A stretch of 64,000 bases of DNA from positions 29,318-93,317 of the forward strand of contig NZ_JACHFW010000014.1 of the NCBI RefSeq assembly GCF_014202115.1, read 5' to 3'. A program made the translations under genes and the position numbers. This document shows, in pieces, positions 34,794-43,800 of the stretch; the stretch's first letter is position 1; the number at the start of each line of letters is the position of its first letter. The notes under the pieces are model-generated. The model saw only the letters and a program-made list of their open reading frames with translations, was not told the origin of the DNA and did no database searches. The DNA is from Catenibacillus scindens (GTDB lineage Bacteria > Bacillota > Clostridia > Lachnospirales > Lachnospiraceae).

Positions 34794-34886
34794 AAGTCGC
34801 AGGGCATGAAACAGTTGATGGCGGGCGGCGGCGTTGCCCTTATCGGCCTTACCCTTGTCCCGCTGCTCTCCGGCCTGTTTGGATAA
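34794..34886 (+). pseudogene. maff2, 3' part (split by the IME)
   Basis: Continues maff2 from the codon where the 5' part stops: K-SQGMKQLMAGGGVALIG then TLVPLLSGLFG-stop (34884-34886). No ribosome binding site or start codon of its own. Precise loss of 22364-34793 would restore an intact reading frame. Confidence 0.9.
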
Positions 34887-34959
34887 TGCCACAAACTAAC
34901 ACTACCCGCCGCGCTCTCCCGCTTCACGCGGGAGGGCGCGGGAAAGGAGGGATTAGCTT

Positions 34960-35823
34960 TTGATATGGCAGATGATTGAAGATTGGTTTCGCGGCATTTT
35001 GACAGACGGAATACTCTCTAATCTCTCCGGGCTGTTCGACAGCGTAAATACAGAGGTTGGAGAAATCGCAACGCAAGTCGGCACAACCCCCGCCGGGTGG
35101 AACGCGGGCATATTCAATATGATACGCAGCCTATCGGAAAACGTCATTGTGCCGATTGCGGGCGTTATCATTACCTTTGTCATGTGCTACGAACTAATCC
35201 AGCTTGTAATTGAGAAAAACAATCTGCACGATCTCGACACTTGGATTTTCTTCAAGTGGATTTTCAAAACCTTTGTTGCGGTGCTGCTGGTAACAAATAC
35301 TTGGAACATCGTCATGGGCGTATTTGACATTACACAGAGCGTCGTCAACGACAGCGCGGGCGTTATCATATCCGACACAAGCATAGATATTGCAACCGTT
35401 ATCACCGATATAGAAGCAAAGCTGGACGCTATGAGCGTCGGCGGGCTTTTGGGGCTATGGTTTCAATCACTCTTTGTGGGGCTTACCATGAAAGCGTTGT
35501 CTATCTGTATCATGCTGGTGGTGTACGGGCGCATGATTGAAATATACCTTGTAACGAGTATCGCCCCTATCCCCGTTGCGACAATGGTAAATCGTGAATG
35601 GGGCGGCATGGGACAGAACTACTTAAAATCCTTGCTTGCCCTCGGTTTTCAGGCTTTTCTAATTCTTGTGTGCGTCGGTATTTATGCGGTTTTGATACAG
35701 ACAATCGCAGCAACCGATGACATATCCGGCGCGATCTGGTCTTGCATGGGCTATACCGTCCTCTTGTGTTTTACGCTTTTCAAAACGGGAAGCCTTGCAA
35801 AATCCGTATTCAGCGCGCATTAA
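34960..35823 (+). CDS. VirB6/TrbL-like conjugation membrane protein
   Basis: 287 aa from TTG 34960, with GGAAAGGAGG 9 nt upstream. Seen: N-terminal amphipathic part, then about six membrane segments (VIVPIAGVIITFVMCYELIQLV, FVAVLLVTNTW, GLLGLWFQSLFVGLTMKALSICIMLVVY, FQAFLILVCVGIYAVLI, GYTVLLCFTLF). Forms part of the T4SS inner-membrane channel. First intact gene of the transfer operon after the IME; its transcription may now depend on IME sequence. Confidence 0.85.
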   Translation: MIWQMIEDWFRGILTDGILSNLSGLFDSVNTEVGEIATQVGTTPAGWNAGIFNMIRSLSENVIVPIAGVIITFVMCYELIQLVIEKNNLHDLDTWIFFKWIFKTFVAVLLVTNTWNIVMGVFDITQSVVNDSAGVIISDTSIDIATVITDIEAKLDAMSVGGLLGLWFQSLFVGLTMKALSICIMLVVYGRMIEIYLVTSIAPIPVATMVNREWGGMGQNYLKSLLALGFQAFLILVCVGIYAVLIQTIAATDDISGAIWSCMGYTVLLCFTLFKTGSLAKSVFSAH

Positions 35824-35833
35824 GGGGGTGCAG

Positions 35834-36382
35834 ATGAAGAAATACAAAATCATTTACGCCGATCCCCCTTGGAGATACGCGAGAAGCAAGGTACAGGGCG
35901 CAGCGGAAAAGCACTATCCCACTATGAGTATTGAGGAACTTTGCGCTTTACCCGTCAAAGAAATTGCGGATAAGGACTGTATTTTATTCCTATGGGCGAC
36001 GTTCCCGCAGCTTAAAGAAGCGTTGCAGTTAATCAAGGCTTGGGGATTTACCTATAAATCCGTTGCCTTTGTATGGTTAAAGCAAAATCGGAAATCGCCC
36101 ACTTGGTTTTATGGCTTGGGCTTTTGGACGCGAGGAAATGCGGAAATCTGCTTGCTTGCTACCAAAGGACACCCGAAGCGACAATCAAACAAGGTACATC
36201 AATTTATTATTTCCCCTGTTGAGCAGCACAGCAAAAAGCCGGATATAACGCGGGAAAAGATACTTGCCCTTATGGGCGACCTACCGCGTATTGAACTGTT
36301 TGCAAGGCAGCATACCCCTGGTTGGGACGTATGGGGAAATGAAATCAAAAGCGACATACGGTTTGCCGGAAAGGAGGTTTGA
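35834..36382 (+). CDS. MT-A70-family adenine methyltransferase
   Basis: 182 aa. SAM-dependent N6-adenine methylation, of DNA when encoded on bacterial mobile elements. Seen: DPPW at residues 10-13, KHYPTMSIEELCALP, CILFLWATFPQLKEAL, RGNAEICLLATKGHPKRQ, and C-terminal PRIELFARQHTPGWDVWGNE. GGGGGTG precedes ATG 35834. Embedded in the conjugation operon between virB6 and prgI with almost no spacing. No partner endonuclease is present, so protection of transferred DNA from host restriction is more likely than a restriction system (inference). Confidence 0.88.
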   Translation: MKKYKIIYADPPWRYARSKVQGAAEKHYPTMSIEELCALPVKEIADKDCILFLWATFPQLKEALQLIKAWGFTYKSVAFVWLKQNRKSPTWFYGLGFWTRGNAEICLLATKGHPKRQSNKVHQFIISPVEQHSKKPDITREKILALMGDLPRIELFARQHTPGWDVWGNEIKSDIRFAGKEV

Positions 36383-36383
36383 A

Positions 36384-36776
36384 ATGGCGTATGTAACCGT
36401 CCCAAAGGATTTAACCAAAATCAAGAGCAAGGTAATGTTCAACCTTACCAAAAGACAATTACTCTGTTTCGGCGCGGCGGTGGCTATCGGGCTACCGCTA
36501 TTCTTTTTGACAAAGGACAGCGCGGGAACGACAACGGCGGCTTTGTGCATGGTGCTTGCCATGCTGCCCATGTTCCTACTCGCTATGTACGAGAAGAACG
36601 GGCAACCGCTGGAAGTGATTATACGGCAATTTGTGGAAGTGAAGTTTCTTCGCCCCAAAGAGCGACCTTATCAGACCAACAATTTTTATACCGCCCTTGC
36701 GCGGCAGGAGCGATTAGATAAGGAGGTACGGGCGATTGTCAAAGGAAAAGGGAAAGACCCAAAACAAAAAGCGTAA
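36384..36776 (+). CDS. PrgI family T4SS protein (VirB3-like)
   Basis: 130 aa. Seen: MAYVTVPKDLTKIKSKVMFNLTKRQLLCFG start, two adjacent membrane segments (about 28-47 and 51-72), and a cytosolic tail VEVKFLRPKERPYQTNN. PrgI sits beside VirB4 in Gram-positive T4SS. AAGGAGG precedes ATG 36384. Overlaps virB4 by 41 bp. Confidence 0.87.
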   Translation: MAYVTVPKDLTKIKSKVMFNLTKRQLLCFGAAVAIGLPLFFLTKDSAGTTTAALCMVLAMLPMFLLAMYEKNGQPLEVIIRQFVEVKFLRPKERPYQTNNFYTALARQERLDKEVRAIVKGKGKDPKQKA

Positions 36777-39132
36777 ACTTACGCGGCAGGAAAAGAAACA
36801 GATCGACGCGCTTATCCGGCAGTCAAAGGGCGACGGGAAGCCCCATACGGCGCAGGACAGCATACCGTTTGAACGAATGTATAAGGACGGGATTTGCCGC
36901 CTTGCAAACGGGCGGTATTCCAAGTGCATTGAGTTTGAAGATATTAACTATCAGCTTGCGCAGCCGGACGACAAGACCGCCATTTTTGAAGCCCTTTGCG
37001 ATATGTATAACTCTTTTGACGCTTCTATCAGTGTGCAGCTTTCCTTAATCAGCCGCCATGCGAACAAGGAGGATTTCAAGAGCAGTATCACGATTGCCCC
37101 ACAGAATGACGACTTTGACAGTATCAGAGCCGAATACACCGAAATGCTGCAAACACAGCTTGAACGCGGCAACAACGGGCTTATCAAGACAAAGTTTCTC
37201 ACCTTTACCATTGAAGCAAAAGATATTAAATCGGCGCGGGCGCGGCTTGCCCGTATCGAAACGGACACCCTCAACCATTTTAAGGTGATCGGCGCGGCGG
37301 CGCGGGTATTGGACGGGAAGCAGCGGCTTGAAGTGCTGCATGGGCTTTTCCACCCGGACGGGGAACGCTTCAACTTTGCGTGGGAATGGCTACCCGTAAG
37401 CGGCCTTTCCGTCAAAGACTTTATTGCCCCGTCCTCTTTCCGTTTTGGCGACGGGCGAATGTTTCAAATGGGCGGGAAGTTTGGCGCGGTTTCCTTTTTG
37501 CAGATTGCCGCGCCGGAACTTTCAGACCGTATGCTTGCCGACTTCATGGAAGCGGAAAACGGGATTGTCGTCAATCTGCACATTCAGAGTATCGACCACA
37601 ACGAAGCGATCAAGACGATCAAGCGGAAAATCACCGACCTTGACTGTATGAAAATCGAGGAACAGAAAAAGGCAATCCGCAGCGGCTACGATATGGATAT
37701 AATTCCGTCCGACCTTGCCACCTACGGCGGCGAAGCGAAAAACCTTTTGCGGGATTTGCAGAGCCGGAACGAGCGAATGTTTTTGCTTACGCTGTTAGTT
37801 TTGAATGTGGCAGACACAAAGCAGAAATTGGACAACGACGTATTTCAGGCCGCAAGTATCGCACAGAAATACAACTGTATGCTCACCCGCCTTGACTACC
37901 GGCAGGAACAGGGGCTTATGTCCTCTATCCCATTGGGCGAAAACCTAATCCAAATCCAGCGGGGCTTGACGACTTCCAGCACCGCCATTTTCGTCCCCTT
38001 TACGGTACAAGAGCTGTTCCAAAGCGGCGAAGCGTTGTATTACGGCTTAAACGCATTATCGAATAACATGATTTTGTGCGACAGGAAAAGGCTGAAGAAC
38101 CCTAACGGCTTGATACTCGGCACACCCGGCAGCGGCAAGAGTTTTTCGGCAAAGCGCGAGATCACCAACGCTTTTCTCATTACCGCAGACGATATTATCA
38201 TTTGCGACCCGGAAGCGGAATATTACCCCCTTGTGGAACGGCTGAAAGGGCAGGTTATCAAGGTTTCGCAGAACAGCACGCAGTACATTAACCCGATGGA
38301 TATAAACCTCAATTACAGCGAGGGCGACACGCCCATAGCCTTAAAGAGCGATTTTATCCTTTCCTTTTGCGAGTTGATTATGGGCGGCAAAAACGGGCTG
38401 GAAGCGGTTGAAAAGACTTTGATTGACCGCGCCGTTATCAGCGTGTACCGCAGCTACCTTGCAGACCCGAAGCCGGAGAATATGCCGATTTTGGGCGACC
38501 TCTACAATGAAATCAAGAAGCAGCCGGAAAAGGAAGCGCAGCGTATCGCGTCGGCATTGGAACTCTATGTAAATGGCAGTTTGAACGTGTTTAACCACCA
38601 AACAAACGTTGACATTCACAACCGCCTTGTCTGCTTTGATATTAAAGAACTCGGCACCCAGCTACGAAAACTCGGTATGCTCATTGTCCAAGATCAAGTT
38701 TGGAACAGAGTTACCATAAACCGCAGCGAAGGCAAGGCGACGCGGTACTATATCGACGAGTTTCATTTGCTGCTCAAAGAGGAACAGACCGCAGCGTACA
38801 GCGTTGAGATTTGGAAGCGTTTTAGAAAATGGGGCGGTATTCCGACAGGTATCACCCAAAACGTGAAAGATTTGTTATCGTCCCGCGAGGTGGAGAACAT
38901 TTTTGAAAACAGCGATTTTGTGTATATGCTCAACCAAGCCCAGGGCGACAGGGAAATCCTTGCAAAGCAGCTTAACATTTCGCAGCAGCAAATGACCTAT
39001 GTAACCCATTCCGACGCGGGCGAGGGGCTTATCTTCTATGGCAACGTGATTTTGCCCTTTATTGACCGTTTCCCGCAAGATACGGAACTCTATCGTGTAA
39101 TGACGACCAAACCCGGCGAGGTGTCGGCATGA
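36736..39132 (+). CDS. virB4: VirB4-family conjugation ATPase
   Basis: 798 aa from TTG 36736 (GGAGG 9 nt upstream). Energises T4SS assembly and DNA transport. Seen: basic Lys/Arg N-terminus, long N-terminal VirB4 domain, Walker [17 protein letters not shown] (about 457-472), Walker [15 protein letters not shown] (about 672-685), and [15 protein letters not shown] near the C-terminus. Located as usual between PrgI and the peptidoglycan hydrolase, but here a methyltransferase gene is inserted before the latter. Confidence 0.93.
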   Translation: MSKEKGKTQNKKRKLTRQEKKQIDALIRQSKGDGKPHTAQDSIPFERMYKDGICRLANGRYSKCIEFEDINYQLAQPDDKTAIFEALCDMYNSFDASISVQLSLISRHANKEDFKSSITIAPQNDDFDSIRAEYTEMLQTQLERGNNGLIKTKFLTFTIEAKDIKSARARLARIETDTLNHFKVIGAAARVLDGKQRLEVLHGLFHPDGERFNFAWEWLPVSGLSVKDFIAPSSFRFGDGRMFQMGGKFGAVSFLQIAAPELSDRMLADFMEAENGIVVNLHIQSIDHNEAIKTIKRKITDLDCMKIEEQKKAIRSGYDMDIIPSDLATYGGEAKNLLRDLQSRNERMFLLTLLVLNVADTKQKLDNDVFQAASIAQKYNCMLTRLDYRQEQGLMSSIPLGENLIQIQRGLTTSSTAIFVPFTVQELFQSGEALYYGLNALSNNMILCDRKRLKNPNGLILGTPGSGKSFSAKREITNAFLITADDIIICDPEAEYYPLVERLKGQVIKVSQNSTQYINPMDINLNYSEGDTPIALKSDFILSFCELIMGGKNGLEAVEKTLIDRAVISVYRSYLADPKPENMPILGDLYNEIKKQPEKEAQRIASALELYVNGSLNVFNHQTNVDIHNRLVCFDIKELGTQLRKLGMLIVQDQVWNRVTINRSEGKATRYYIDEFHLLLKEEQTAAYSVEIWKRFRKWGGIPTGITQNVKDLLSSREVENIFENSDFVYMLNQAQGDREILAKQLNISQQQMTYVTHSDAGEGLIFYGNVILPFIDRFPQDTELYRVMTTKPGEVSA

Positions 39133-40085
39133 GGATAGAAATGGACAAAATCTATTGCGGCGACAGCTTGCAGGTGCTTCAAACCTTGCCGGAAAATGCA
39201 GTTGATTGTTGCGTAACGTCCCCACCCTACTATGCCTTGCGGGACTACGGCGCAGACGGGCAGATCGGACGGGAAGCAACGCCGGAGGAATATGTTTCCC
39301 GTATTACGGCGGTATTCCATGAGGTAAAGCGGGTGCTTACGCCGGAGGGTACTTGTTGGCTGAATATCGCGGACACTTATTGCGGCACAGGCAGCAAAGC
39401 CGACCACCAAGACCCCAAATACCCCAAAGGCAGGAACGGGCAGCAAGTGGCGTTTAACCACCGCGCCCCCGGCTGCAAGCCCAAAGATTTAATTGGTATT
39501 CCGTGGCTTGTAGCCCTCGCCTTGCGGGGCGACGGTTGGTATTTGCGCAGTTCTATCATTTGGCACAAAACAAACCCCATGCCGGAAAGCACGCGGGACA
39601 GGCCGACCCGCTGCTATGAATATGTGTTTCTGCTTACCAAGTCAAAGAAGTATTATTACGATTGGCAAGCAGTAGCCGAGCCGATAGCCCCCACAACGGC
39701 GGGGCGGCTGAAAAGCGGAGTTAGCAAAGGAAATAAGTATAACGTTACTGTTCCGGGGCAAAACCAACCGCAGAAAATCAACCGCCCCCGCGAAAAGGGC
39801 GCATACGCCGACGAGTTGATTTCTCCCGTCCGCAGCCGCCGCAACGTTTGGCAGATTAACAATGTCGGCTATCATGGCGGGCATTTCGCAGCGTTCCCGC
39901 CGAAACTTGCGGAAACGTGCATTTTGGCGGGCTGTCCCATCGGCGGGATTGTCCTTGACCCCTTTTTCGGCAGCGGCACGACGGGCATGGTAGCAAAACG
40001 GCTTAACCGCCGCTATATCGGCATTGAGTTAAACCCCGACTATTGCGAACTTGCAAAACAGCGGATTGGAGGTGATGAAGATTGA
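39129..40085 (+). CDS. Beta-class DNA methyltransferase
   Basis: 318 aa. SAM-dependent N4-cytosine or N6-adenine DNA methylase. Seen: [11 protein letters not shown] (motif IV, residues 31-41) before [30 protein letters not shown] (motif I, about 275-304), an order typical of the beta class, with an [21 protein letters not shown] segment between. Overlaps virB4 by ATGA and the next gene by 4 bp, so it belongs to the transfer operon. No restriction partner is visible; anti-restriction or regulatory methylation is inferred. Confidence 0.9.
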   Translation: MRIEMDKIYCGDSLQVLQTLPENAVDCCVTSPPYYALRDYGADGQIGREATPEEYVSRITAVFHEVKRVLTPEGTCWLNIADTYCGTGSKADHQDPKYPKGRNGQQVAFNHRAPGCKPKDLIGIPWLVALALRGDGWYLRSSIIWHKTNPMPESTRDRPTRCYEYVFLLTKSKKYYYDWQAVAEPIAPTTAGRLKSGVSKGNKYNVTVPGQNQPQKINRPREKGAYADELISPVRSRRNVWQINNVGYHGGHFAAFPPKLAETCILAGCPIGGIVLDPFFGSGTTGMVAKRLNRRYIGIELNPDYCELAKQRIGGDED

Positions 40086-42052
40086 GCAAGGAACTGAAAG
40101 CCCCCGACAAGGTAACGCAAAAAATGACCCGCGACGGTGCGGTTGCGGAAAACCTCACGACGGGCGAAACGTCCAGTATCAGCGAAAGGCCGCAGGAAGA
40201 AAACTATTCAGCCCCCGCAGGGGTGGCAGCGGAAAAGGTTGTGCAGCATATCGGCGCAGAGATTGAGCGACACGCAGCAAAAGGCGCGGAGAAAAAAGCC
40301 CTTGACGCGACGCAGCCTAAAACCCATTCTTCCCGCTTGCAGTTTTCCGAAGCGGAACGGGCAACGCCGGAACTTCAAAAAGCGATCAAGAAATCGGATA
40401 AGGCGGCAGACTGTTTAGACGCAGCGCGGGCGGCTATCCCCAAGCAGACCAAAATCAAGAAAGAGCGCGTTTTTGACGAAGCGAAAGGCAAGGCAAAGAC
40501 GCGCCTTTCCTTTGAAAAGACGGATAAGCCCCCAAACGGCAAGTTGCGGCATAACCCCTTATCCCGTCCGGCACAGGAGTTAAACAGTACCGTACATGGG
40601 AAAATCTACGAGGTAGAGAAAGAAAACGTCGGTGTGGAAAGCGGGCACCGGGTAGAACTTGCCGGAGAGAAAGCGGGCGGCATGGCGGCGCGGGCAGTTA
40701 AGGGCGGCATACGCCGCCATAAGCTGAAACCCTACCGGGCAGCGGCGGCAGCGGAAAAACAAGCGGTAAAGGCAAACGCAGATTTTCTCTATCAAAAGGC
40801 GTTGCACGATAACCCCGCGCTTGCGCACTCCAACCCCATTTCCCGTTTTTGGCAGAAGCAGCGCATTAAAAAGCAGTATGCAAAAACGCTGAAAGCGGGC
40901 GGCAAAGCGAAAAAAACCGCTGAAGCCACCGCAAAGGCGGCGAAGAAAACCGCGCAGGAAACCAAACGGGCGACGTTCTTTGTTGTCCGGCATTGGAAAG
41001 GCTGCTTGATTGTGGGCGGGATTGCCTTTATCGTGCTGCTGCTTTTCGGCGGGCTGTCCTCTTGCTCCCTCTTTGGCGGCAACAGCGGCAGCGGCTTGAT
41101 TGCGTCGTCCTATCTCTCCGAGGACGCGGATATAACGGGCGCGGAAAGCGCGTATGCCGCTATGGAAGCCGAGTTACAAGATATGCTGGACAATATCGAA
41201 AGCGAATACCCCGGCTATGACGAATACCGGGTAAACGCGGACGAGATCGAGCATGACCCCTATGTGCTAATTTCTATCCTTTCCGCGTGGCATGAGGGCG
41301 TGTTTACACTCGATGAAGTGCAAAGCACCCTTGAAATGCTCTTTGAGAAACAGTATATCTTGACGGTCGAGGAAGAAGTACAGGTACGCTACCGCACCGA
41401 AACAAGGACGGACAGCGAGGGCAACCCCTATACGGTTGAAGTCCCCTATAACTATTACATTCTTCATGTGGATTTGGAAAACTTCAACCTCTCCCATGTC
41501 CCCGTTTACATCATGGGCGAAGAACAGCTATCCATGTACGCTATGTATATGTCGTCGCTGGGAAACAGACCCGACCTTTTCCCGCAATCCGGCTATGTGT
41601 CTAAATACTATGAAAACCCGCCCGCCGATTATGAAGTACCCGCCGCGCTGCTGGGTTCCGATGAAAAGTTTGCGCGGCTCATGGAGGAAGCAGATAAATA
41701 CGTCGGTTTTCCCTATGTGTGGGGCGGCAGCACCCCGGAAACCTCTTTTGATTGCAGCGGCTTTGTGAGTTATGTGTTGACGAACAGCGGCCTATACAAT
41801 ACGGGCAGACTTGGGGCGCAAGGGCTTTACAACATCTCAACCCCTGTTTCTAACCCGCAGCCGGGGGATTTGGTGTTCTTTACGGGTACATACGACACCC
41901 CCGGCGTTTCCCATGTGGGGATTTATGTGGGCGAGGACGGGGACGGAAGCCCCGTCATGCTGCATTGTGGCGACCCTATCCAGTATTCAAAGCTGGACAC
42001 CAGCTATTGGCAATCCCACTTTTACGCCTACGGGCGGTTAAATTACAATTAA
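40082..42052 (+). CDS. NlpC/P60 peptidoglycan hydrolase of the T4SS (VirB1-like)
   Basis: 656 aa from TTG 40082 (GGAGGTGATG upstream). Seen: about 300 residues of basic, Ala/Lys-rich cytosolic sequence, one membrane segment (about 304-320, [17 protein letters not shown]), an extracellular linker, and a C-terminal NlpC/P60 domain with catalytic Cys in [11 protein letters not shown] and His in SHVGIYVG. Opens the cell wall for the conjugation channel. Normal CD1108-type architecture for Tn1549-like elements. Confidence 0.9.
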   Translation: MSKELKAPDKVTQKMTRDGAVAENLTTGETSSISERPQEENYSAPAGVAAEKVVQHIGAEIERHAAKGAEKKALDATQPKTHSSRLQFSEAERATPELQKAIKKSDKAADCLDAARAAIPKQTKIKKERVFDEAKGKAKTRLSFEKTDKPPNGKLRHNPLSRPAQELNSTVHGKIYEVEKENVGVESGHRVELAGEKAGGMAARAVKGGIRRHKLKPYRAAAAAEKQAVKANADFLYQKALHDNPALAHSNPISRFWQKQRIKKQYAKTLKAGGKAKKTAEATAKAAKKTAQETKRATFFVVRHWKGCLIVGGIAFIVLLLFGGLSSCSLFGGNSGSGLIASSYLSEDADITGAESAYAAMEAELQDMLDNIESEYPGYDEYRVNADEIEHDPYVLISILSAWHEGVFTLDEVQSTLEMLFEKQYILTVEEEVQVRYRTETRTDSEGNPYTVEVPYNYYILHVDLENFNLSHVPVYIMGEEQLSMYAMYMSSLGNRPDLFPQSGYVSKYYENPPADYEVPAALLGSDEKFARLMEEADKYVGFPYVWGGSTPETSFDCSGFVSYVLTNSGLYNTGRLGAQGLYNISTPVSNPQPGDLVFFTGTYDTPGVSHVGIYVGEDGDGSPVMLHCGDPIQYSKLDTSYWQSHFYAYGRLNYN

Positions 42053-42065
42053 AAGGAGTTGAAAA

Positions 42066-42788
42066 ATGAATATTGTATCTTTTGGCGGCGGCACGAATAG
42101 TGCCGCCTTACTTATTGGCCTATACAAGCACAAAATCCCGATTGACCTTATCACCTTTGCCGATACGGGCGCGGAACACCCGCATACCTATCAATTTATC
42201 GAGATAATCAATCAATGGCTTGCGGAACACGGTATGCCGCAGATTACCGTTGTGCAGTATGTTGACCGCTACGGCAACCGCCTATCTCTTGAAACCGAGT
42301 GCTTGCGCTCTCATACGCTCCCGTCGATTGCCTACGGGCATAAGCGTTGTTCGCAGAAACACAAAATCGCACCGCAGGAAAAGTTTTGCAACCACTATGC
42401 GCCTTGCCGCGAAGTATGGCAGCGCGGCGAGAAAGTCAACCGCTATATCGGCTATGACGCGGGAGAAGTGAAACGGTATGAACATTCCCGCAAGTACAAC
42501 GAAGCCGACAAAAAATATCATAACCGCTACCCCCTCATTGAAGAATGGGGCTGGAACAGGGACGATTGTATCCGGGAAATCAAAGCGGCAGGATTGCCGC
42601 AGCCGGGTAAATCGTCCTGTTTCTTTTGTCCGAGCATGAAGAAACAAGAGATTTTATATCTCAAAGAACACTATCCCGATCTATTTAACCGGGCGGCGAC
42701 TTTGGAAGAAAACGCTATGCCCTATCTTAAAACCGTTAAGGGATTGGGGCGCAGCTATTCATGGAAAGAACAGTTTGGAAAGGAGTAA
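42066..42788 (+). CDS. PAPS reductase-like PP-loop protein
   Basis: 240 aa. Seen: N-terminal PP-loop variant VSFGGGTNSAAL (residues 4-15), FADTGAEHPHTYQF, a central HKRCSQKHKI, and a cysteine cluster SSCFFCPSMKK (about 182-192). The fold belongs to the adenosine nucleotide alpha-hydrolase/PAPS reductase superfamily, which includes DndC-type DNA phosphorothioation enzymes as well as sulfate assimilation enzymes. The context (T4SS operon with two DNA methyltransferases) favours nucleic acid modification over assimilation, but the reaction is unknown. AAAGGAG precedes the ATG. Confidence 0.72.
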   Translation: MNIVSFGGGTNSAALLIGLYKHKIPIDLITFADTGAEHPHTYQFIEIINQWLAEHGMPQITVVQYVDRYGNRLSLETECLRSHTLPSIAYGHKRCSQKHKIAPQEKFCNHYAPCREVWQRGEKVNRYIGYDAGEVKRYEHSRKYNEADKKYHNRYPLIEEWGWNRDDCIREIKAAGLPQPGKSSCFFCPSMKKQEILYLKEHYPDLFNRAATLEENAMPYLKTVKGLGRSYSWKEQFGKE

Positions 42789-42794
42789 ATGACT

Positions 42795-43061
42795 ATGGCG
42801 AACACGAAACTTGACCGTATCGAAAGGGATATTGAGAAAACGAGGGCAAAAATCCTTGAACAGCAAAAGAAGCTGAAAGACCTTGAAGCGCAGAAAGTCG
42901 AGGAAGAAAACGCGCAGATCGTGCAAATGGTAAAGGCGGTACACCTTGACGGGACGCAGCTTGCCGCGTTCCTCTCCGCTTACGCCAGCGGCGAAATCAC
43001 CTTGCCGCAGCCGGAAGCCACTTACCCCGCCGAACAGGAGGACAACGACAATGAAGAATAA
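42795..43061 (+). CDS. DUF4315 family protein
   Basis: 88 aa. Seen: KLDRIERDIEKTRAKILEQQKKLKDLEAQKVEEEN, a strong coiled-coil (about 3-37), then an acidic tail. A small conserved member of Tn1549-type transfer operons with no known activity. I prefer ATG 42795 (9 nt after GGAG) to ATG 42789. Overlaps the next gene by 11 bp. Confidence 0.75.
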   Translation: MANTKLDRIERDIEKTRAKILEQQKKLKDLEAQKVEEENAQIVQMVKAVHLDGTQLAAFLSAYASGEITLPQPEATYPAEQEDNDNEE

Positions 43062-43800
43062 AAAGATAATCCGAAAGTTTACCGTATTGCTTGCCGCACT
43101 GGTTATCATGTGCGGCTTTTCTGTTACCGCTTATGCGGGCGGTGGCGATGAAAGCGACGACACGCCTACCCCCGTAACCGAGGAAACCCCCGCGCCGGAA
43201 ACCGAGCCGGAAGAAACGACGGGCGGCTATGAGCCGCAGCCCCTTACCCCGGACGGGAATATGTCCCTTGTGGACGATATAACGGGTGAAGCGTCCGGCG
43301 ACAAGCAGTTTATCACCGTCGTTACCAAAAGTGGCAACTATTTTTACATCATCATTGACCGCGCCGAGGACGGGGAAAATACCGTCCATTTCCTTAACCA
43401 AGTGGACGAAGCGGATTTAACCGCCCTTATGGAGGACGGGCAGACCGAAGCCCCCGTTTGTAGCTGCACCGATAAATGCGTTGCCGGAAGCGTCAACACC
43501 GCTTGCCCGGTTTGCAGCGTCAACATGAGCGAGTGCGCGGGTGTGGAAGCCGAGCCGGAGCCGGAAGAAACCGAGCAGCCGCCGGAAGAAGAAAAAGGCG
43601 GCGGCATGGGTATTCTGCTTGTCGTGCTGCTTGTTGCCGCAGCGGGCGGCGGCGCGTTCTACTACTTTAAGATTTTGAAGCCCAAAAAGGACGCGGCGAA
43701 AGGCAGCAGCAGCCTTGACGACCTTGATTTTGACGAGGACGACGAGGAAACGGAAGTAGTCGAAACCGAACAGACCGAGCAGGAGGACGATAATCTATGA
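43051..43800 (+). CDS. DUF4366 family secreted/membrane protein of the transfer operon
   Basis: 249 aa. Seen: signal peptide (about 1-30, FTVLLAALVIMCGFSVTAYAG), an extracellular domain with FITVVTKSGNYFYIIIDRAEDGENTVHFLNQVDE, a CSCTDKCVAGSVNTACPVC cysteine cluster, a Pro/Glu-rich stretch, one membrane segment (about 190-212), and a very acidic cytosolic tail. Probably part of the T4SS surface apparatus. Overlaps topB by 4 bp. Confidence 0.8.
   Translation: MKNKKIIRKFTVLLAALVIMCGFSVTAYAGGGDESDDTPTPVTEETPAPETEPEETTGGYEPQPLTPDGNMSLVDDITGEASGDKQFITVVTKSGNYFYIIIDRAEDGENTVHFLNQVDEADLTALMEDGQTEAPVCSCTDKCVAGSVNTACPVCSVNMSECAGVEAEPEPEETEQPPEEEKGGGMGILLVVLLVAAAGGGAFYYFKILKPKKDAAKGSSSLDDLDFDEDDEETEVVETEQTEQEDDNL

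Noticed and set aside
4427..42788. A shared sulfur pathway linking the siroheme reductase with the PAPS-reductase-like protein
   Set aside because: They lie on different genetic units (chromosome and ICE), and the PP-loop protein is embedded in a T4SS operon.
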